Assembly: GCA_002633005.1 (NCBI GenBank)
Contig: NMRA01000438.1
Coordinates: 70,867-134,866, forward strand
DNA: 64,000 nt
Direction of reading: 5' to 3'
Origin: Phoronis australis
Lineage: Eukaryota > Phoronida > Phoronidae
Notes under the pieces: model-generated
Database searches by the model: none
The model's input: the letters and a program-made list of their open reading frames with translations, nothing else
What the model was told of the DNA's origin: nothing
Position numbers and translations under genes: made by a program
In this document: in pieces, positions 34,860 through 47,262 of the stretch
Layout of the letters: every line of letters begins with the position of its first letter
How positions within the stretch are numbered: the stretch's first letter is position 1

Positions 34860-36206
34860 TCACGCACAACAGATGGATTCGTACTGTCTGTCCGCAAGAC
34901 AACGACGTACGCTGGGCTTGGGTGAGAAGTAACTGAAGACAAAACAAAAAATACAAAAGTTCCCTTTCAAACATACCAAAGAATAAAGTCGGTCACTCAC
35001 ACTTTCAACACATACTTCAATGAGTTTAAAAAATTCCACTGAAATGAACTGTGACCTTGTTTCCGCACCTTTTTCACTATTTGAACAAAACACTCATCCG
35101 TTTACTCGCCGAGATCTGGCATCAGAGAGAAGCTCTGAAAGGGAAAACGTCAATATGACCCTAATTTACAAGCACACACGTTCTCTCAGCTTTACAGTTG
35201 TAATTGCACGAATATTAGCCGAATGGTAATGAGTAAACAAAGACGAGATATAAACCATTAAAACTCACCCTTTGCCCATTTGGTTAATAAAAAACCAAGG
35301 AGACAATTTTATCCCATTAACCACAGATACCTACAATCAGGTTAACAACTGTTATCGCTATCCATCAAGCGGAATCTATCTTTACTGGCACGGGAATTTA
35401 TCACCAGCTTTATGAATCAACCGAACGTGTAAACCAGCATGGGTTAGTGTCGGAAGTCACGTCCTCGGGATCTCATATGACGATGGTCACATGCCACGGG
35501 GAAGGGCCAGATTTATTGGTATGAAATCAACGCACCCATCCCGTTTATCTTTGGCGAGATTGTCGTCTTGGTGAACGATAATTTGGTTAGTTGAAAACAC
35601 GTTTTTTTCAAAAAGGTGACTATATTTTTTCTTATTTTTATCATTACTAAACTGAATAGTCATGTCAATTCAAATGTCAGGGTTTACTTGACCCTAAGGC
35701 CATGGACGGTGTCAATAATCTGTCGACATTCCTTGCCATTATCGACCACGTTTTTGAACTGTGCAAGATTATAGGCCTACGATACACTTGTGAGGAGTGG
35801 CCAAGTCATCGCAGGGATAGACTCTAGACACATCATTGTCACGTGAGCGATATTCTGGAAGCGCGTTCCAACTTTGAATTAGGGTTTCTGATTCATCCAG
35901 AAAGTGTAACTATAGCAACAAATCTTTGGTACAAAAAGAAATCGTTGCCACATATGCCACTTGGTATACCAAATGAGCAAATATCACGAGATGAATGAAC
36001 ACTTAAACTGAATTGAATATGATGAAGGTAAATTTAGTTTTGCTCAACAAGACGCACGAACAATAAAATAACATGTACAACGCCTTATACTTATCGATAC
36101 ATCCATCCGTGGCCCGTTTCTTTGGCTCATCAACAAAACGCAACATAATTAGTGCAGTTATCAGCACAGTGCCAACTATTCCACAAAACGGAGAAACAAT
36201 GTTCAT
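34860..36206 (-). CDS. Predicted small single-pass membrane protein, about 62 residues
   Basis: Exon 36091-36230 and terminal exon 34860-34932 join in phase 2 (GAT AA + T). The terminal acceptor (TTTTTGTTTTGTCTTCAG) is excellent. With ATG at 36206 the product is MNIVSPFCGIVGTVLITALI followed by MLRF, an acidic-basic patch (DEPKKR) and a tail YFSPKPSVRRCLADRQYES ending ICCA. One hydrophobic segment near residues 5-22 predicts a single-pass protein; the paired cysteines at the end could be lipid-modified. The exon is open 5' of this ATG (KFGNPVLT), so it may be an internal exon of a longer gene. A CpG-rich segment at 36470-36500 with ATGGCGGCGTGCGC before a GTGAGT donor may be an upstream exon, but its phase does not fit. 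Confidence 0.45.
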
Positions 36207-36374
36207 CGTCAAAACAGGATTGCCGAACTTCTAGACTGAAAATACTGCCGTGTTAGGCTTTGACTGCGCCCGTGTGTCGCACACCGTTGTCAATTGTTCC
36301 CTCCTCCAACTTCCTCATCTTCAAACAAACCGGTGGAAATTCTCAAGCCCTCGACAAAACGCGTAAAGTAGCGG

Positions 36375-36400
36375 CATATATATATATATACACATATGTA
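36375..36400 (+). repeat. TA microsatellite
   Basis: CATATATATATATATA run followed by CACATATG. Confidence 0.8.
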
Positions 36401-36519
36401 AACACACTCAACCAACGCCAACGATGTTGTGTTCGTATTTCAGCATGTCCCAAAGGTTACATCGAAAACACTCACGCGCACGCCGCCATTATCTCTGACC
36501 CCGAGTGACCTATAAAACA

Positions 36520-38107
36520 AGTTTTCTTCAATGGCTGCGACATAGAGTCAACCCGTAAACGTGTTCACGCTTGTTTAAAAAATGACACACTAAGAAAAAT
36601 GTCGACTCCTGGTTTGATGTCAATATTAGCCGTAGTGCTTAAGAAAACGACCACATTGCTTTGAAAAATCGCACCGCAAGTAACCGACATGTGATAAGTC
36701 ACGTACGCCAACGGCCTTACAGAGAGGGAATTCCGTGACGTCAGTTCGGAATCAGACGAAAGGTCTAGTTAAGCAGTCATATGGCTATAAAAATAGCCGA
36801 TACCGTCACGCTGGCCGAACGGGACTTTTTAGGTCATTGAAAGCCAGAGTTGCTCATCCGTGGCAATGATGGACCGAAACCAAACCAGAATCAGAACAAT
36901 TTTTTCAGAGCGTACTTAGTGTAATGCTAAGCCTGAATTAGGCCTACACATATACAAATAATCACGTACCGTGATGAAATCAAGTGCCATTACTTTTCCA
37001 GACCTTAGATTTTATGCGATTACTGTAACTGACACTAATTTCAGTGATGAATAATTTAGTAATCAGTGTGAATAGGTTAACTCCATTCACATAAATTATA
37101 AATTAAAACATTGCAAAATTGGGTAAAAAGCATCCACTAAAGAGAATTTCATTGACCTGGTTCTGTTGTTGACTGACCCGGTAGACAGGCCACTATAAGG
37201 TCAATCGCCTTTTCCAACAACACAGTTGCAGCGGCTGTGACCTGACCTCAGCGGCGTCAACTTTTTTCAGTGACCCCGCTTGTTTACATAACCGATATCC
37301 GAGTCAGTCACACATATGTATGTTTACCTGCGATTCGCAGTCACGTGACGCTCATGACAAGATAGCGATGATTTTAATTCACTAAACATTCTGCGTTAGT
37401 GATTACTAAAACCATAGAACTCTAGCCTTGGGCTAAAAAGTAGTTTCCACCGATTGGCATGAAGGGCGGATTAACGTCCATTAATCGGGTATGTTCATTT
37501 CGCATTGATTTTCTACTTATGGCTAAGATTTGTCACAACTTCCAAACTTTGAAACTTGCAAAACCGGTAAGATAGTCAAAATTAAGACAAAACTTCAGTC
37601 AATAACTTAAGTCAAACTTGAGATCTCTGTCTTGAAACAGACTTGACACAAATTTAAGTTTTGTTTAGAATTCACTGAAATTTAAGATTTGTCTTAATAG
37701 CTAAGTCAGTTTTCTTGGAACTGGCCTCTGATTGGATGAGAAATGGAGTCACCAAAAGAGCCCATTTTTTGACTGGATAGTTCCGACAATTTGACGCCCA
37801 CTATAGTTTTTGTTTACGACGGCCTCACAAGCGTAAAGGAGATGGCGTTATGGGAGGAATTTCTTTCAGTTAGTGCTTGTTTACCCGGACATATATTCAG
37901 CTGATCGCGAAGTCAGTTTATGATATGCTTTAGCGGCACGTCCTCCGTATATCGTTGATTGCAAGAGCTCCAAACACATAATAAAACTTTATAAGCGAAA
38001 TAATGCATTTTTGTAACATTTACAAAATATGTAATGACCTAGAATATAATGCCGTGGAGGTAGAATTGTTTCTTCGGTTTATTAAGCGGCACAGAACGCG
38101 AAAAACG
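36520..38107. other. Non-coding interval
   Basis: No supported exon. 37570-37700 contains inverted related stretches (AAATTAAGACAAAACTTCAG and AAATTTAAGATTTGTCTTA) that look like a decayed inverted-repeat element. Confidence 0.4.
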
Positions 38108-38540
38108 GACTAAATTGCAATGTCCGCTCTGAAACAGAAGCCAAACTGTTCGCCAGGTATTTTTGTGGTTTGCTAGTAAAAAATGTGAATTTCTGTTTAT
38201 GTTGAAGTAGTTTCCCTTTTGTATCCCTTGTATGGAAAATGTGATCTTTGATGTAAACAAAACAATGGCGATCATGCATTTAACCTGGCAATTCTTTGAG
38301 TGCATTCGCGCATATATTTTATTAGGGGCGGAGAAACTGAAAACTGTATTGGAAAAAAAGAGTTGTTTTTATTTCGTCTGTGCTTCAAAAATAGCGAATC
38401 TGACGATTTTTTTCTAAAAATTCTTGCAATGTTCAAAGTAAATTACTCCGCCGCTATCATCTCCAGGAAGTAAATTCGCCACGACCTGTTTAAAAGGTAT
38501 TTTTAAATGTTCTCACTGTTCATGCCTCTTTTAAGTCCAG
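38108..38540 (+). repeat. Dispersed repeat R3, copy 2
   Basis: Collinear with parts of 26103-26790. The 88-codon minus-strand and 61-codon plus-strand frames here are not preserved in the other copy. Confidence 0.5.
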
Positions 38541-38758
38541 TCATCATTATTCTAAAGGTATTCTCCAATTAGAATAAGCATTGTGAAAGTTAATAAAATC
38601 TTGTTTAGCTACAAATATTCCATGAAAATCTTGAATAAACAACAAGGGAAAGCAAGACAAAGACATTACATGTAAGAAACTAAATTCGACAAGATCGAAT
38701 CAATCCTTACTCAGTAGCCTTTTTAGAACTGGAACTTACGTCTTCATGTTCAAGCTGA

Positions 38759-39216
38759 CTAATACTATGCATGCTTGGCAAATACTATTCAAGCTTAGCA
38801 GATATTACTCAAGCTTGGCAAGCTTTTTTGGCAAATATTATTCAAGCTTGATCAATATTATTCAAGCTTAGCCAATATTATTCAAGTTTTTCAAATATTA
38901 TTCAAACTTGGCCAATATTATTAAAGCTTGGTCAATATTATTCAAGCTTGACCAATATTATTCAAGCTTCAATTGGCCAATATTATTCAAGCTTGGTAAA
39001 TATTATCCAGGCGTGGCCAATATTATTAAAGCTTGTCAAATATTATCCAAGCTTAACCAATATTATTCAAGCTTGGCCAATATTATTCAAACTTGGTCAA
39101 TAATATTGAAGCTTGGTAAATATTATCAAAGCTTGGCCAATATTATTCAAGCTTAACCAATATTACTCTAGCTTGGCCAATATTATTCAAGCTTGGCCAA
39201 TACTATTCAAGCTTGC
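38759..39216 (+). repeat. 20-bp minisatellite, about 22 units
   Basis: Consensus unit AATATTATTCAAGCTTGGCC, each unit holding an AAGCTT (HindIII) and usually AATATT (SspI) site. Units vary by substitution, one is partly inverted (AATAATATTGAAGCTTGG), and a few are shortened. One frame reads as an 82-codon repeat protein because three units equal 20 codons, but variation is not codon-biased. Confidence 0.9.
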
Positions 39217-40000
39217 CCACTAAGCTGCTGACTAGGTACGTACCCAGTTGCGTCCACTCATCATGCATCAACGTCTCGTATTCGATTTAACGCTTTTGTT
39301 CACAACCATCGTTGGCCAAGGACGACAAAATGGAAATCATGCCATTCATGTCAACATAAAATTTACGAATCACATTTATGACCAACATAAACTAGTCTTA
39401 ATAATAAACATAATTCGCATTTGTGTCGCGCATGATCAATAGTGTACATGGCTCTAGTGTTGCTTTTACTTAATTGTGACATTGGACATCGTTTACTAAA
39501 GTACTCTAATAACAGGTGTTACGCAACTTTATTCTATCAAAAGACCATCTGGATCTCTGAAACCATTGTTTTGTTTTATATTATGGGGTGGGACCTGTGG
39601 TTCGGCTTTTAAAAGGTAGAGCTAGCCTTTCTAATTTGAAAAAAACGCCATAGAAGGAAGTGAGTTCATAGCTTGCTTCAGAGGGATGTTTCACCGCCAC
39701 TAACCTGTTTAGTTGAGTTTACAACTAATAAGCGCTGCGGCTGTAGATTGAGTTTATTTTCATTTTCAGTGTGTTTCTTTACATTCCTTACACAAACTTC
39801 CTTTCAAAATGCAGCGAAAATGTTAACGTAGAATGGTTTCAGATTGAGTTCCGTAGAAGCAAGTCTCACGAAGGAAGTCGGTGCGGCCACGTGCTTCTAT
39901 TATAATTAATGGCGATATTTCACAGTCTTTTGTCTTTATAGACCTCGCGCTTTCGCGATACATTCTCCATGCACCTTAGGCAAGGAATCTTTAGTTATGC

Positions 40001-40074
40001 ATGGGCGGCGCAGCACTAAAAAAAGTGGAGGCTATAGTTCCCTAGCCTCCCCCCCCCAGTGATGCACCGCTCAT
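40001..40074. repeat. Hairpin MITE (GGCGGCGCAGCAC family), copy 4
   Basis: ATGGGCGGCGCAGCACT pairs with AGTGATGCACCGCTCAT; GGCTATAG centre. Confidence 0.75.
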
Positions 40075-40168
40075 ATACCATGGACGGCACATCGCTATGG
40101 CTATGAGAACGGAAACAGTGAACTTATTCCGTAGTTCATGAGTTCTATATCATGCTTTCCTACCTCAC

Positions 40169-40467
40169 CGACCCATGACTTCAGTGGCCGACATTTCACT
40201 AGGCGACAGTAAAGTATCGAGCTTTTCCACGACACCCGTGACTTCATGTGTGACTTTGCAAGAGACTTAATATCATAAAAGCACCTTAGATGGTTGGATT
40301 TTGTACTCAAAACAACTTCAAAGAACAAATGAACACCATTTATGACAATCACTGCCCAATTGGTCCACATGATTAACATTAATCCTGTACCATCCCATTT
40401 TTTCATTTTTCGAGAAGACATAAGGCGTTCGAACCATGGTTTAAGACCCTGTGATTGTGTCCCCTGC
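40169..40467 (-). CDS. Exon candidate, about 100 codons, possible membrane segment
   Basis: Part of a 122-codon minus-strand frame. An acceptor-like AAATCAAATGCAG lies before GGGACACAATC, and GTCG/GTGAGG is a good donor near the other end. It encodes a hydrophobic run (LMLIMWTNWAVIVINGVHLF) followed by a basic region (SSILYCRLVKCRPLKSW). The layout loosely recalls the C-terminal part of insect gustatory-like receptors, but no diagnostic motif is present. No partner exons were found. Confidence 0.25.
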
Positions 40468-41315
40468 ATTTGATTTATGTCTACAATAAATCAACAGTTC
40501 TCATTTCCTGATTTGTGTTAGCATAAATTGCACTTATTACAGTCGTACTGATGACAAACAAATCCAAAAGAAATCCTTGTTTTTTTGCGGACGCAACTCA
40601 AATCGGAAAAACGAGAGTTTCCGACAGTGTCGCTCTCTTTTGGAAATCCCCGGTTTCCAAGCTATCCGAACTGTGGTCAACATACATATATTTTTGCACG
40701 TGTTCTTATTGCCGCGACTGCATTTAACATGGCAACAGGCGGAATTGCTTTTGGGTCGACTTTTTAAGAATTGTTATGAATCGAATTTCACTGCTAATGC
40801 AACTACAAAAAATCTGAGTGGGCCAACGGAGGTTTTGTTGGAAAGTAATCCAAGGCAGTTGCACTCACGTGCATCCCCTGTAAGCCGAGGAGCTTATTTT
40901 TTCACGTAGGCCTCAATAACTAAACATTTCTGTTCAGTGTCATAACTTTTGAAGAGCTGTGAAGTTGATGAATAACATGTCGTAGTAATGATTCTATAAT
41001 AGTCGGTGATTGATGTTCGACTGTTAGCACGTTTTAACGTGTTAAAACACTTTTACCCTCTAAACATCAGCGAAACCAGACCAACCTGCGTAATATGTGT
41101 CACGTAGTAACTACTTTGTGACGTGAGATGACGCTCTATCGTGGTATATCGTCATGGCCACGCACAACTACTTCATTATGAATATGTTAACCAAATTAAT
41201 GACATGATGAAACCACGACGTCGTGTTGATTTCTTTCGATTTACTAAGCAAGCGTAGCCAAGATTTTTTGCGCAGAGACTAAGTTACAACGTGCTTTGAA
41301 CAGACGCGGTAAGGG

Positions 41316-41639
41316 ATGACGATAACAGTAGGCCTAGTGGTGACCACAGCTGATTTTTGCACGATAATTATGAACAACAACTTCTGTTGTCTTGGTGGTG
41401 CTTACTTGTTGGAAAATAACAAGTCACCACTCGTTCTCATAAGAATGCCAAAAGCTGTCGCCGAGGGGTATTTTACCGTTATTAGTGCGGGTTTCTGAGA
41501 ATTCAGTTTTCGGACTGTAGGTCTTAGCTGACCTAAACTTCAGTTTTTGCTCAGAATAATGGTTGAAAACATTGAATTTCACACTTTCATAACATTGCGC
41601 AAACTTTTCGTAAATATTATCAGATGTACCCGTTGACAT
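41316..41639. other. Overlapping ORFs on both strands, undecided
   Basis: The plus-strand frame 41316-41498 (MTITVGLVVTTADFCTIIMN) and the minus-strand frame 41424-41639 (MSTGTSDNIYEKFAQCYESV) both look protein-like and overlap. Neither has splice, promoter or poly(A) support. At most one can be real. Confidence 0.15.
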
Positions 41640-41898
41640 TTAAACAATTTCACCAATTTCAGGGTGATTTGAGGTTTAATGTAACGAATCTATAGAAATT
41701 GCTGTCTCTAAAAACTGTCATAGTGACGTACTGTACGGATGTCTGAAAATGGTTTACTGACAAGAACTAAGAAAAGACCAAGTTGTGGGGTACTTTAAGA
41801 TGCCATGTGTCATTAAATTGTGAATATGCAAATAAAGTACTAGTTCACAAACAATCCCGGGTCTTCTGGTGTGACCGACGCCACTCCGAGAACCAGGC

Positions 41899-42041
41899 GT
41901 GCGTTCAGTAACGCTAGGACCTACGCTAGGACCTAGCTAAAATCAAGACAGTAACGTGTTGTCATTTGAAATACACGGCAATATCTCAAGTAATCTCGCG
42001 AAGTCTTAGTTTTTGGCGAGGTCCTAGCGTTGCTGAACGGA
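41899..42041. repeat. MITE with GTTCAGTAACG ends, copy 2
   Basis: GTGCGTTCAGTAACGCTAGG at the left and CCTAGCGTTGCTGAACG at the right. The interior (AAATACACGGCAATATCTCA) is the inverse of 33575-33600 in copy 1. Confidence 0.7.
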
Positions 42042-42049
42042 AGGCGGTT

Positions 42050-43030
42050 ATCGTTACAATCTCGCAAATGTCTCATTTTGCGAGACTATTCTTATGTAAA
42101 TGAATATGGTAATCCTTGCTGGTTCCCTGCGTGCCGCTAGGTGGTCAGATGTCACGTTACCCTAATAAAACAAGGCACGTACTGTTTTTATTATTTGTTC
42201 ATTTTACTATAAAATAAAGATGGCGTAATATTTGGAGTTATTATGGTTTTCTTTATCTTCAAACTTGTTTCTAAGTGTATCTGATTCAGCTGTAGTGTTT
42301 TTTTTAAGACATCATTATATTTCCAAATTGTTTCTTTCCTGATTATACTTGTACACACAGTTCTGCAAGAAGTCGCAAGGTGGCGCTTGCAACAAATTTA
42401 AATATTCACAGTTTTAATAAGGCATAGCAACTTTAAAACAAAACATTCACTTTCACTATGGCATTGTGTGGAGTTCGATGAGCGGGTTGTAAGGTGTGGT
42501 CGTTTTTGTCTGATTTTGTGCAACGCTGTATAGTTACATAGAGTCAAATTTGCGAAAACAAAATGTTCCACTGTGTTCAAAGTTATATAGCTAACTGTGT
42601 CTGAGGATTAAAGATACCTGGTTAAGTTTAGACGCTACGACACTGAAGCCACACGCTAACTGAGAGGGGCCGTAACTACGGGCGGCGAGGAAAAATAAGA
42701 CCCACGCTGGATAAAATAAAAGACAAATGTAAATTTTGATGTTGTGTCCGCTGTACGTTGATCTGACTCAATGTTTAAAGTGTTTTAAGGAAAATCATGA
42801 AACCAAAGAACAAATCCTTATTACATAACATTGCAAAAATCATTACCAATGCTGAAGATCAGGAGGTCACTGTTTTTAATGTTCAAGCCTAGTGATCGAT
42901 TTACTATTTTTCCATGGAAAGTCTCCGAAGGTATAGAGACGACTGCCATGTTACATAACAATGTGTAGAGGACAGGATACATACATATACATCATGTACA
43001 AATAAACTATCACAAGTTTTAATTGCTTCT
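42050..43030. other. Non-coding interval
   Basis: AT-rich, no supported exon or repeat match seen. Confidence 0.4.
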
Positions 43031-43039
43031 TTTCTTCAG

Positions 43040-43104
43040 GAATTCCACGGTTGACTGACCGCAGTTCCGATATTGCTTGTATTGGACAGATCCTAATATC
43101 TTCG
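43040..43104 (+). CDS. Isolated internal exon candidate, 65 bp
   Basis: The acceptor AATTGCTTCTTTTCTTCAG and donor TTCG/GTAAGA are both strong and only one frame is open (IPRLTDRSSDIACIGQILIS), phase 1 in, phase 0 out. The candidate exon at 47263 starts in phase 0, so they could belong to one gene, but nothing else links them. Confidence 0.25.
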
Positions 43105-44317
43105 GTAAGAGACCGATTCTATGAGTCGCCTAATTCGTTTACAGCCAACTAAACACAGCGAAAGGCAACGTTAAAAGGATAACAAACTCACTTTTGGCCT
43201 ACTAACAGACACCAAGAACGACTTCACCATTCAGTTCTCCGAAACCAAACAATGCTCTGTAATCACCAACAACTAGGAGGAAAATTTGAAAATTCCTTTC
43301 AACCTCTGTTAAACGGGCAAGCGTTACCTACGCTTTTCGCGAATTACACGGCAACTGTGGGAAAAGACCCACCAAGAACCATAATTTTCCCTCTGTGACA
43401 TAGGGAGCATGAGTTTTTAGTTGATTCTTGCTTTTAACTTGAAATATTGACGCCAATGGTGCAGTAGCAGGTGATAGAACGAGGATTGGTGGAACTCGTC
43501 AAAACAGGGTTTAGTATCCATTTAACTACGGCATTCTTTGTTCATATCTTAATTTCTACATCCGGTAGAAAACTGTTCTCCGTTTGGCGCATCACCCTAG
43601 TTAAAAAATCCTCGATATTAGCGCTGAAGTTGCCCAACTAGTTGAGTTTGGTGCCAAAACCCGTGCCTTTTTGTCCCTGAAATATCTTTTCCTAACTCCA
43701 ACGCACTGCAAAAAATGTGGTATTTCTGGAGTAAGAAAAAATACTGAGCTCCAAGTAAAACTATATCCTGGTACACATGCTTCAAAATATATTTTTAGCA
43801 ATTTTTGGGACTTCCTGCATATCTTCAAAATGCAAAACAACATATTCACAACTTTTAAAGACATTGTGTGTGTGTATTTTGGAACAAAACCATCTGTGTA
43901 ACTGGTTTTTTAGAAACAATTAGAGCGGAAAATTTCGAGCCTGTTGTAACACAGAGGTACAAACGTGCATATTTTAGAGAGTAAAAGTACAAATTGTTTA
44001 TGCTGTCGGAAAGAATTTGAAGATCATTCAGTTTTAACTATAACAAAGATTTGAAAGTTCAAGGTGATTGATATAAAGCCGATCAGTTTTGGATAGAATA
44101 GCAATCTTTGTGAAAGTCCTGAAAACCTTTTTGATGAGTCACTCCTATCACGGCGAGGACTGATCTAGAATTTTCGCACTTTCAGGTCTGAACTCCAATT
44201 AATGTGCGTTATATTTTTGGTAATAAACATTAAAAAATCTTACATTTTCGCAACACCAGTCCAAAGCAGGAACAATTTCACAGACCGAGACTTCAGCATC
44301 CAGATCGGATTGAAGGT

Positions 44318-44821
44318 TTAGATAATACCAAACGTCTGCTTTCCGGACACTTTATCAAGAACAAATGCCTGGGTATTCATTTTCCATTGCCAACATGGCC
44401 GACACGTAGAAACACGGCTGCCAAATAACCCCAATTTTAACTTCAACGAAGCCACTGGAAAGAATTTCGCAACTTCAAATTTAGCAACAAGTAAACAAGT
44501 GCCTTGATAATAGTCGACCTCGAGTGCACCATCGCCAACTGGTATAATATTTCAACATTTTAATAAAATGTTCATACCACGATTTTAAGCCTCTTATTGT
44601 TTTGACAATAAGAGACTTTAAAACAATTAAAATTCTGTTCACAACATCTTCATCATACCTGTGAACGTACCTACACCCGTTTCATATGGATGCGCTATAA
44701 GTAGAAGTCGCTGTGCACAGTAAGTATTTTCACTACTACTACATCGTCTCCTGAAAACACTCAGCGCAGCAAGCGAGGCCAATAACACACCCATATAAAA
44801 AACGTGATTTAGCATACTCAT
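44318..44821 (-). CDS. Predicted two-exon, 99-residue protein with signal-anchor
   Basis: Exon 1 (44659-44821) begins MSMLNHVFYMGVLLASLAAL then SVFRRR, a signal peptide or membrane anchor, and ends ACA G at donor GTATGA. Exon 2 follows the strong acceptor GAAATTCTTTCCAG at 44455, joins in phase 1 and runs to TAA at 44318-44320; it could also splice at 44328. The segment QRLLLIAHP resembles the start of the PIG-L deacetylase motif (AHPDDE), but YET replaces DDE, so that function is not supported. The intron holds two strong hairpins. A CACGTG box lies 69 bp upstream of the start codon. Confidence 0.35.
44551..44623. repeat. Two adjacent hairpins
   Basis: GGTATAATATTTCAACATTT...AAATGTTCATACC (44541-44578) and GATTTTAAGCCTCTTATTG...CAATAAGAGACTTTAAAAC (44581-44623). 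Arms of up to 19 bp with loops of 3-6 bases. They lie in the intron of the predicted 99-residue gene. Confidence 0.7.
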
Positions 44822-44889
44822 AACTTAAATTAAAGATTTAACCCACATTTCTTAGGACTTTCATTTCCTTTGCTCTCCAATAATTGTGC

Positions 44890-44895
44890 CACGTG
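44890..44895. promoter_or_regulatory. E-box CACGTG
   Basis: The minus strand reads ATGATCACGTGGCAC. It lies upstream of the predicted 99-residue gene; the same GATCACGTG string recurs upstream of the 146-residue gene. Confidence 0.3.
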
Positions 44896-45042
44896 ATCAT
44901 ACGATAACCTTTTGGTTTATTACACGTCATGTGACATGGTTATTGAGCATGCCATCAAGAGGGGTGACGTCAAAAACCAACCACAATGTACAATACAATA
45001 CAATACGGTCATTGAATATAACAGAAATGGCAATAAAGTCAC

Positions 45043-45048
45043 TTTATT
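45043..45048 (-). terminator. Poly(A) signal, probable end of the 146-residue gene transcript
   Basis: AATAAA on the minus strand is followed downstream by strongly GU-rich sequence (GTATTGTATTGTATTGTACA at about 44989-45008). No coding exon of another gene is convincingly placed between it and 49203. Confidence 0.4.
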
Positions 45049-47262
45049 TCTTTAAAACAACAATTCGAAATAACAATTCAAGAATTTGGCATATTTCTGA
45101 TAAAAACGACGTACACGTATTAATGCTAAAGTAAAATTTACATGAGATGAACTCTGCAAAACCTTGAACAAATATGCAACCTAACAAATGTCATGAACTC
45201 AGTAACAGTGTATAAACACTATTTTGAAGCTTTGCGAGGTGGAAAACACTGTAACAGAGCCCTGTTCACAAGGTAAAAAAGATAATACTAGATGCATAAA
45301 ATAATACACGACCCCCCAACTTTTTTGGCATTACCCCAAGAACTATGACCAAAATTATAACCTAGAAGAGACAGTTCTTAGAACACCAAACGACCCAGGG
45401 TTGCTTAACATCACAGCAGATTCATAGATTTACTGACACATTCATTCGCTATCTCACATAGTGTCAGACTTTCACGCGTGAAAAACCTCATTACACGCCT
45501 AGACAGTCAACAGCTGTGACCGATTTGCACAGTAATTTGCCTGAGTAACAAATTGGTCGAATCATAATTTCAATGGCCAGAGTGCAAGCGGTTAAAGTAC
45601 ATTTACCCTGCTAGTCTAATTATACAAAATATTCATCTTCTCACTAAACTTCAAGCAAAACCAGATCAGAACGTTTCTTTCTCACAGTCCCCATGATAAA
45701 GCTTTCGGGCTAAGACTCATCTTCATAACCAGGTACGTTCTTTAAAACAATCTTTCACGGAAAAACACAATAGAAACAAATTAATACTTTCACAAAAGCA
45801 GGTAGTACAACAGAATTGTAATATCAGTACAAACCAAGTACCAGTTCATCCCGATAAACATTTCATCAATTTCCGGGTATCTCCCATACACTAAAACTAG
45901 CCGCCGAACACTATCTATTAACAATTTCTTCTCGTCTTAAACAGTAAATCAACCATCATTTCTGAGTGTACCTAAATTGCATTTAACAAAACACTTTTTG
46001 TACTTTTTTTACATACAAATTTAAAATTTTTCAAAAGATAGATGTGAAAAACTGATCACTGAATAAACCAGAAATGAATAAATCTTACTATACACAAACT
46101 AACCAACCGTAGGTTAAAACAGAACACTGATCAAAAATCTAAAAAAATAGTTTTTGATTTCTTCAAATGAACCAAATCTACTTCCAATGACTGAAAATAC
46201 CTACAAAAAATTACTATAATGAACATAGTACCCAAAGCGACATCTATTGACAAGTTTTTGGCTATTTTGTACACAGACATTTTACAGTTTGCATTGAAGG
46301 GCTTATTGGCATTTGGTAACAAAAGCAGGGTGGTGAATCAAAACATGTTTCGTGGATTAGCTACTTAATATCTTCCACTCTCGATGCTACAAAGCTTTTG
46401 CTTGCAACATTGCAAGGACTGTTTCTTATAAAATACATACTGTTGCAAGGGCAGTATCATTAACATAAATTTGTATGAACTGGTTTAACATACATGTACT
46501 CTTTCCTCTACACTCACCAATCCAGAATACAAAATGAGTTTCACTAGTCGAAATACGTTACAAACAATAAACATTTCGTAACTTTCGACCCTGTTTGAGT
46601 TTGCCTTTACTATGAATTTCCATGGAAACCTCCTTCCATACCACGCCAGCTACATGAGTACCCATAATGCATGAGCCAGCTGTCACTCACTATGGTGGCT
46701 ATTTTAGGTGGTGGTGCACATCCAAAAATAAACTAAAAATGCATATGAAGTTCAGCTGGGTTTGAAAATATTTAGAGCTGTGAGGAATGAGATTCAGGCT
46801 TATGTTCCGACTGAACTAGCTTGCATTCAAATCCAGCACTGAAGTTTATGACAAAAATGAAGCGAAAAAACATCTTTAAGAGGGAACATCAACCAATCAG
46901 TGGAAGATTTACAAAACAACTTTTGATTTGGGCCAATGGCCGTTTTAAAATAGGTCTCATAATATTTCTTACTCAGGTTAGAAATTATTTCTAGGCTCAA
47001 GGAAAATTCCTTATTGAGAACATAGTTTATAGAGACTTCAAGTAATGTTTCACAGACATGAAGGCAGTGAATAGCAATGGCTTGATTGGTTGCTGTTGGC
47101 TAACAACCATGCATTTCTGCGAACTCACCTCACCCAGTGCATAACCATGATCCTACTTTCAAAGCCACTATCACAATTTCTCATAATTTGTAAATGTTTC
47201 CAAAACAGGGCCAGCGAGTAACTGCTACAGTAAAATGAGGCTTTCTTCAAATTTACATGCAG

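Noticed and set aside
35001-35038. Minus-strand micro-exon with good splice sites (EFFKLIEVCVES)
   Set aside because: It would leave a 68-bp intron and break the phase between the two exons of the small membrane-protein gene.
36445-36516. Plus-strand terminal exon after TTCGTATTTCAG
   Set aside because: Two different frames are equally open and the segment overlaps a likely minus-strand first exon; cannot be decided.
38908-39156. 82-codon repeat protein
   Set aside because: A by-product of a 20-bp DNA repeat; unit variation ignores codon position and frame shifts occur between units.
38759-39216. CRISPR array
   Set aside because: Contiguous units without unique spacers, in a eukaryotic setting.
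40101-40469. Gustatory-receptor-like C-terminus
   Set aside because: Only a loose hydrophobic-then-basic layout; the conserved TYhhhhhQF ending is absent, so it is kept only as an unassigned exon candidate.
44659-44821. PIG-L-type deacetylase start (LLLIAHP)
   Set aside because: The catalytic AHPDDE motif is not present; YET follows AHP and the next exon shows no family feature.
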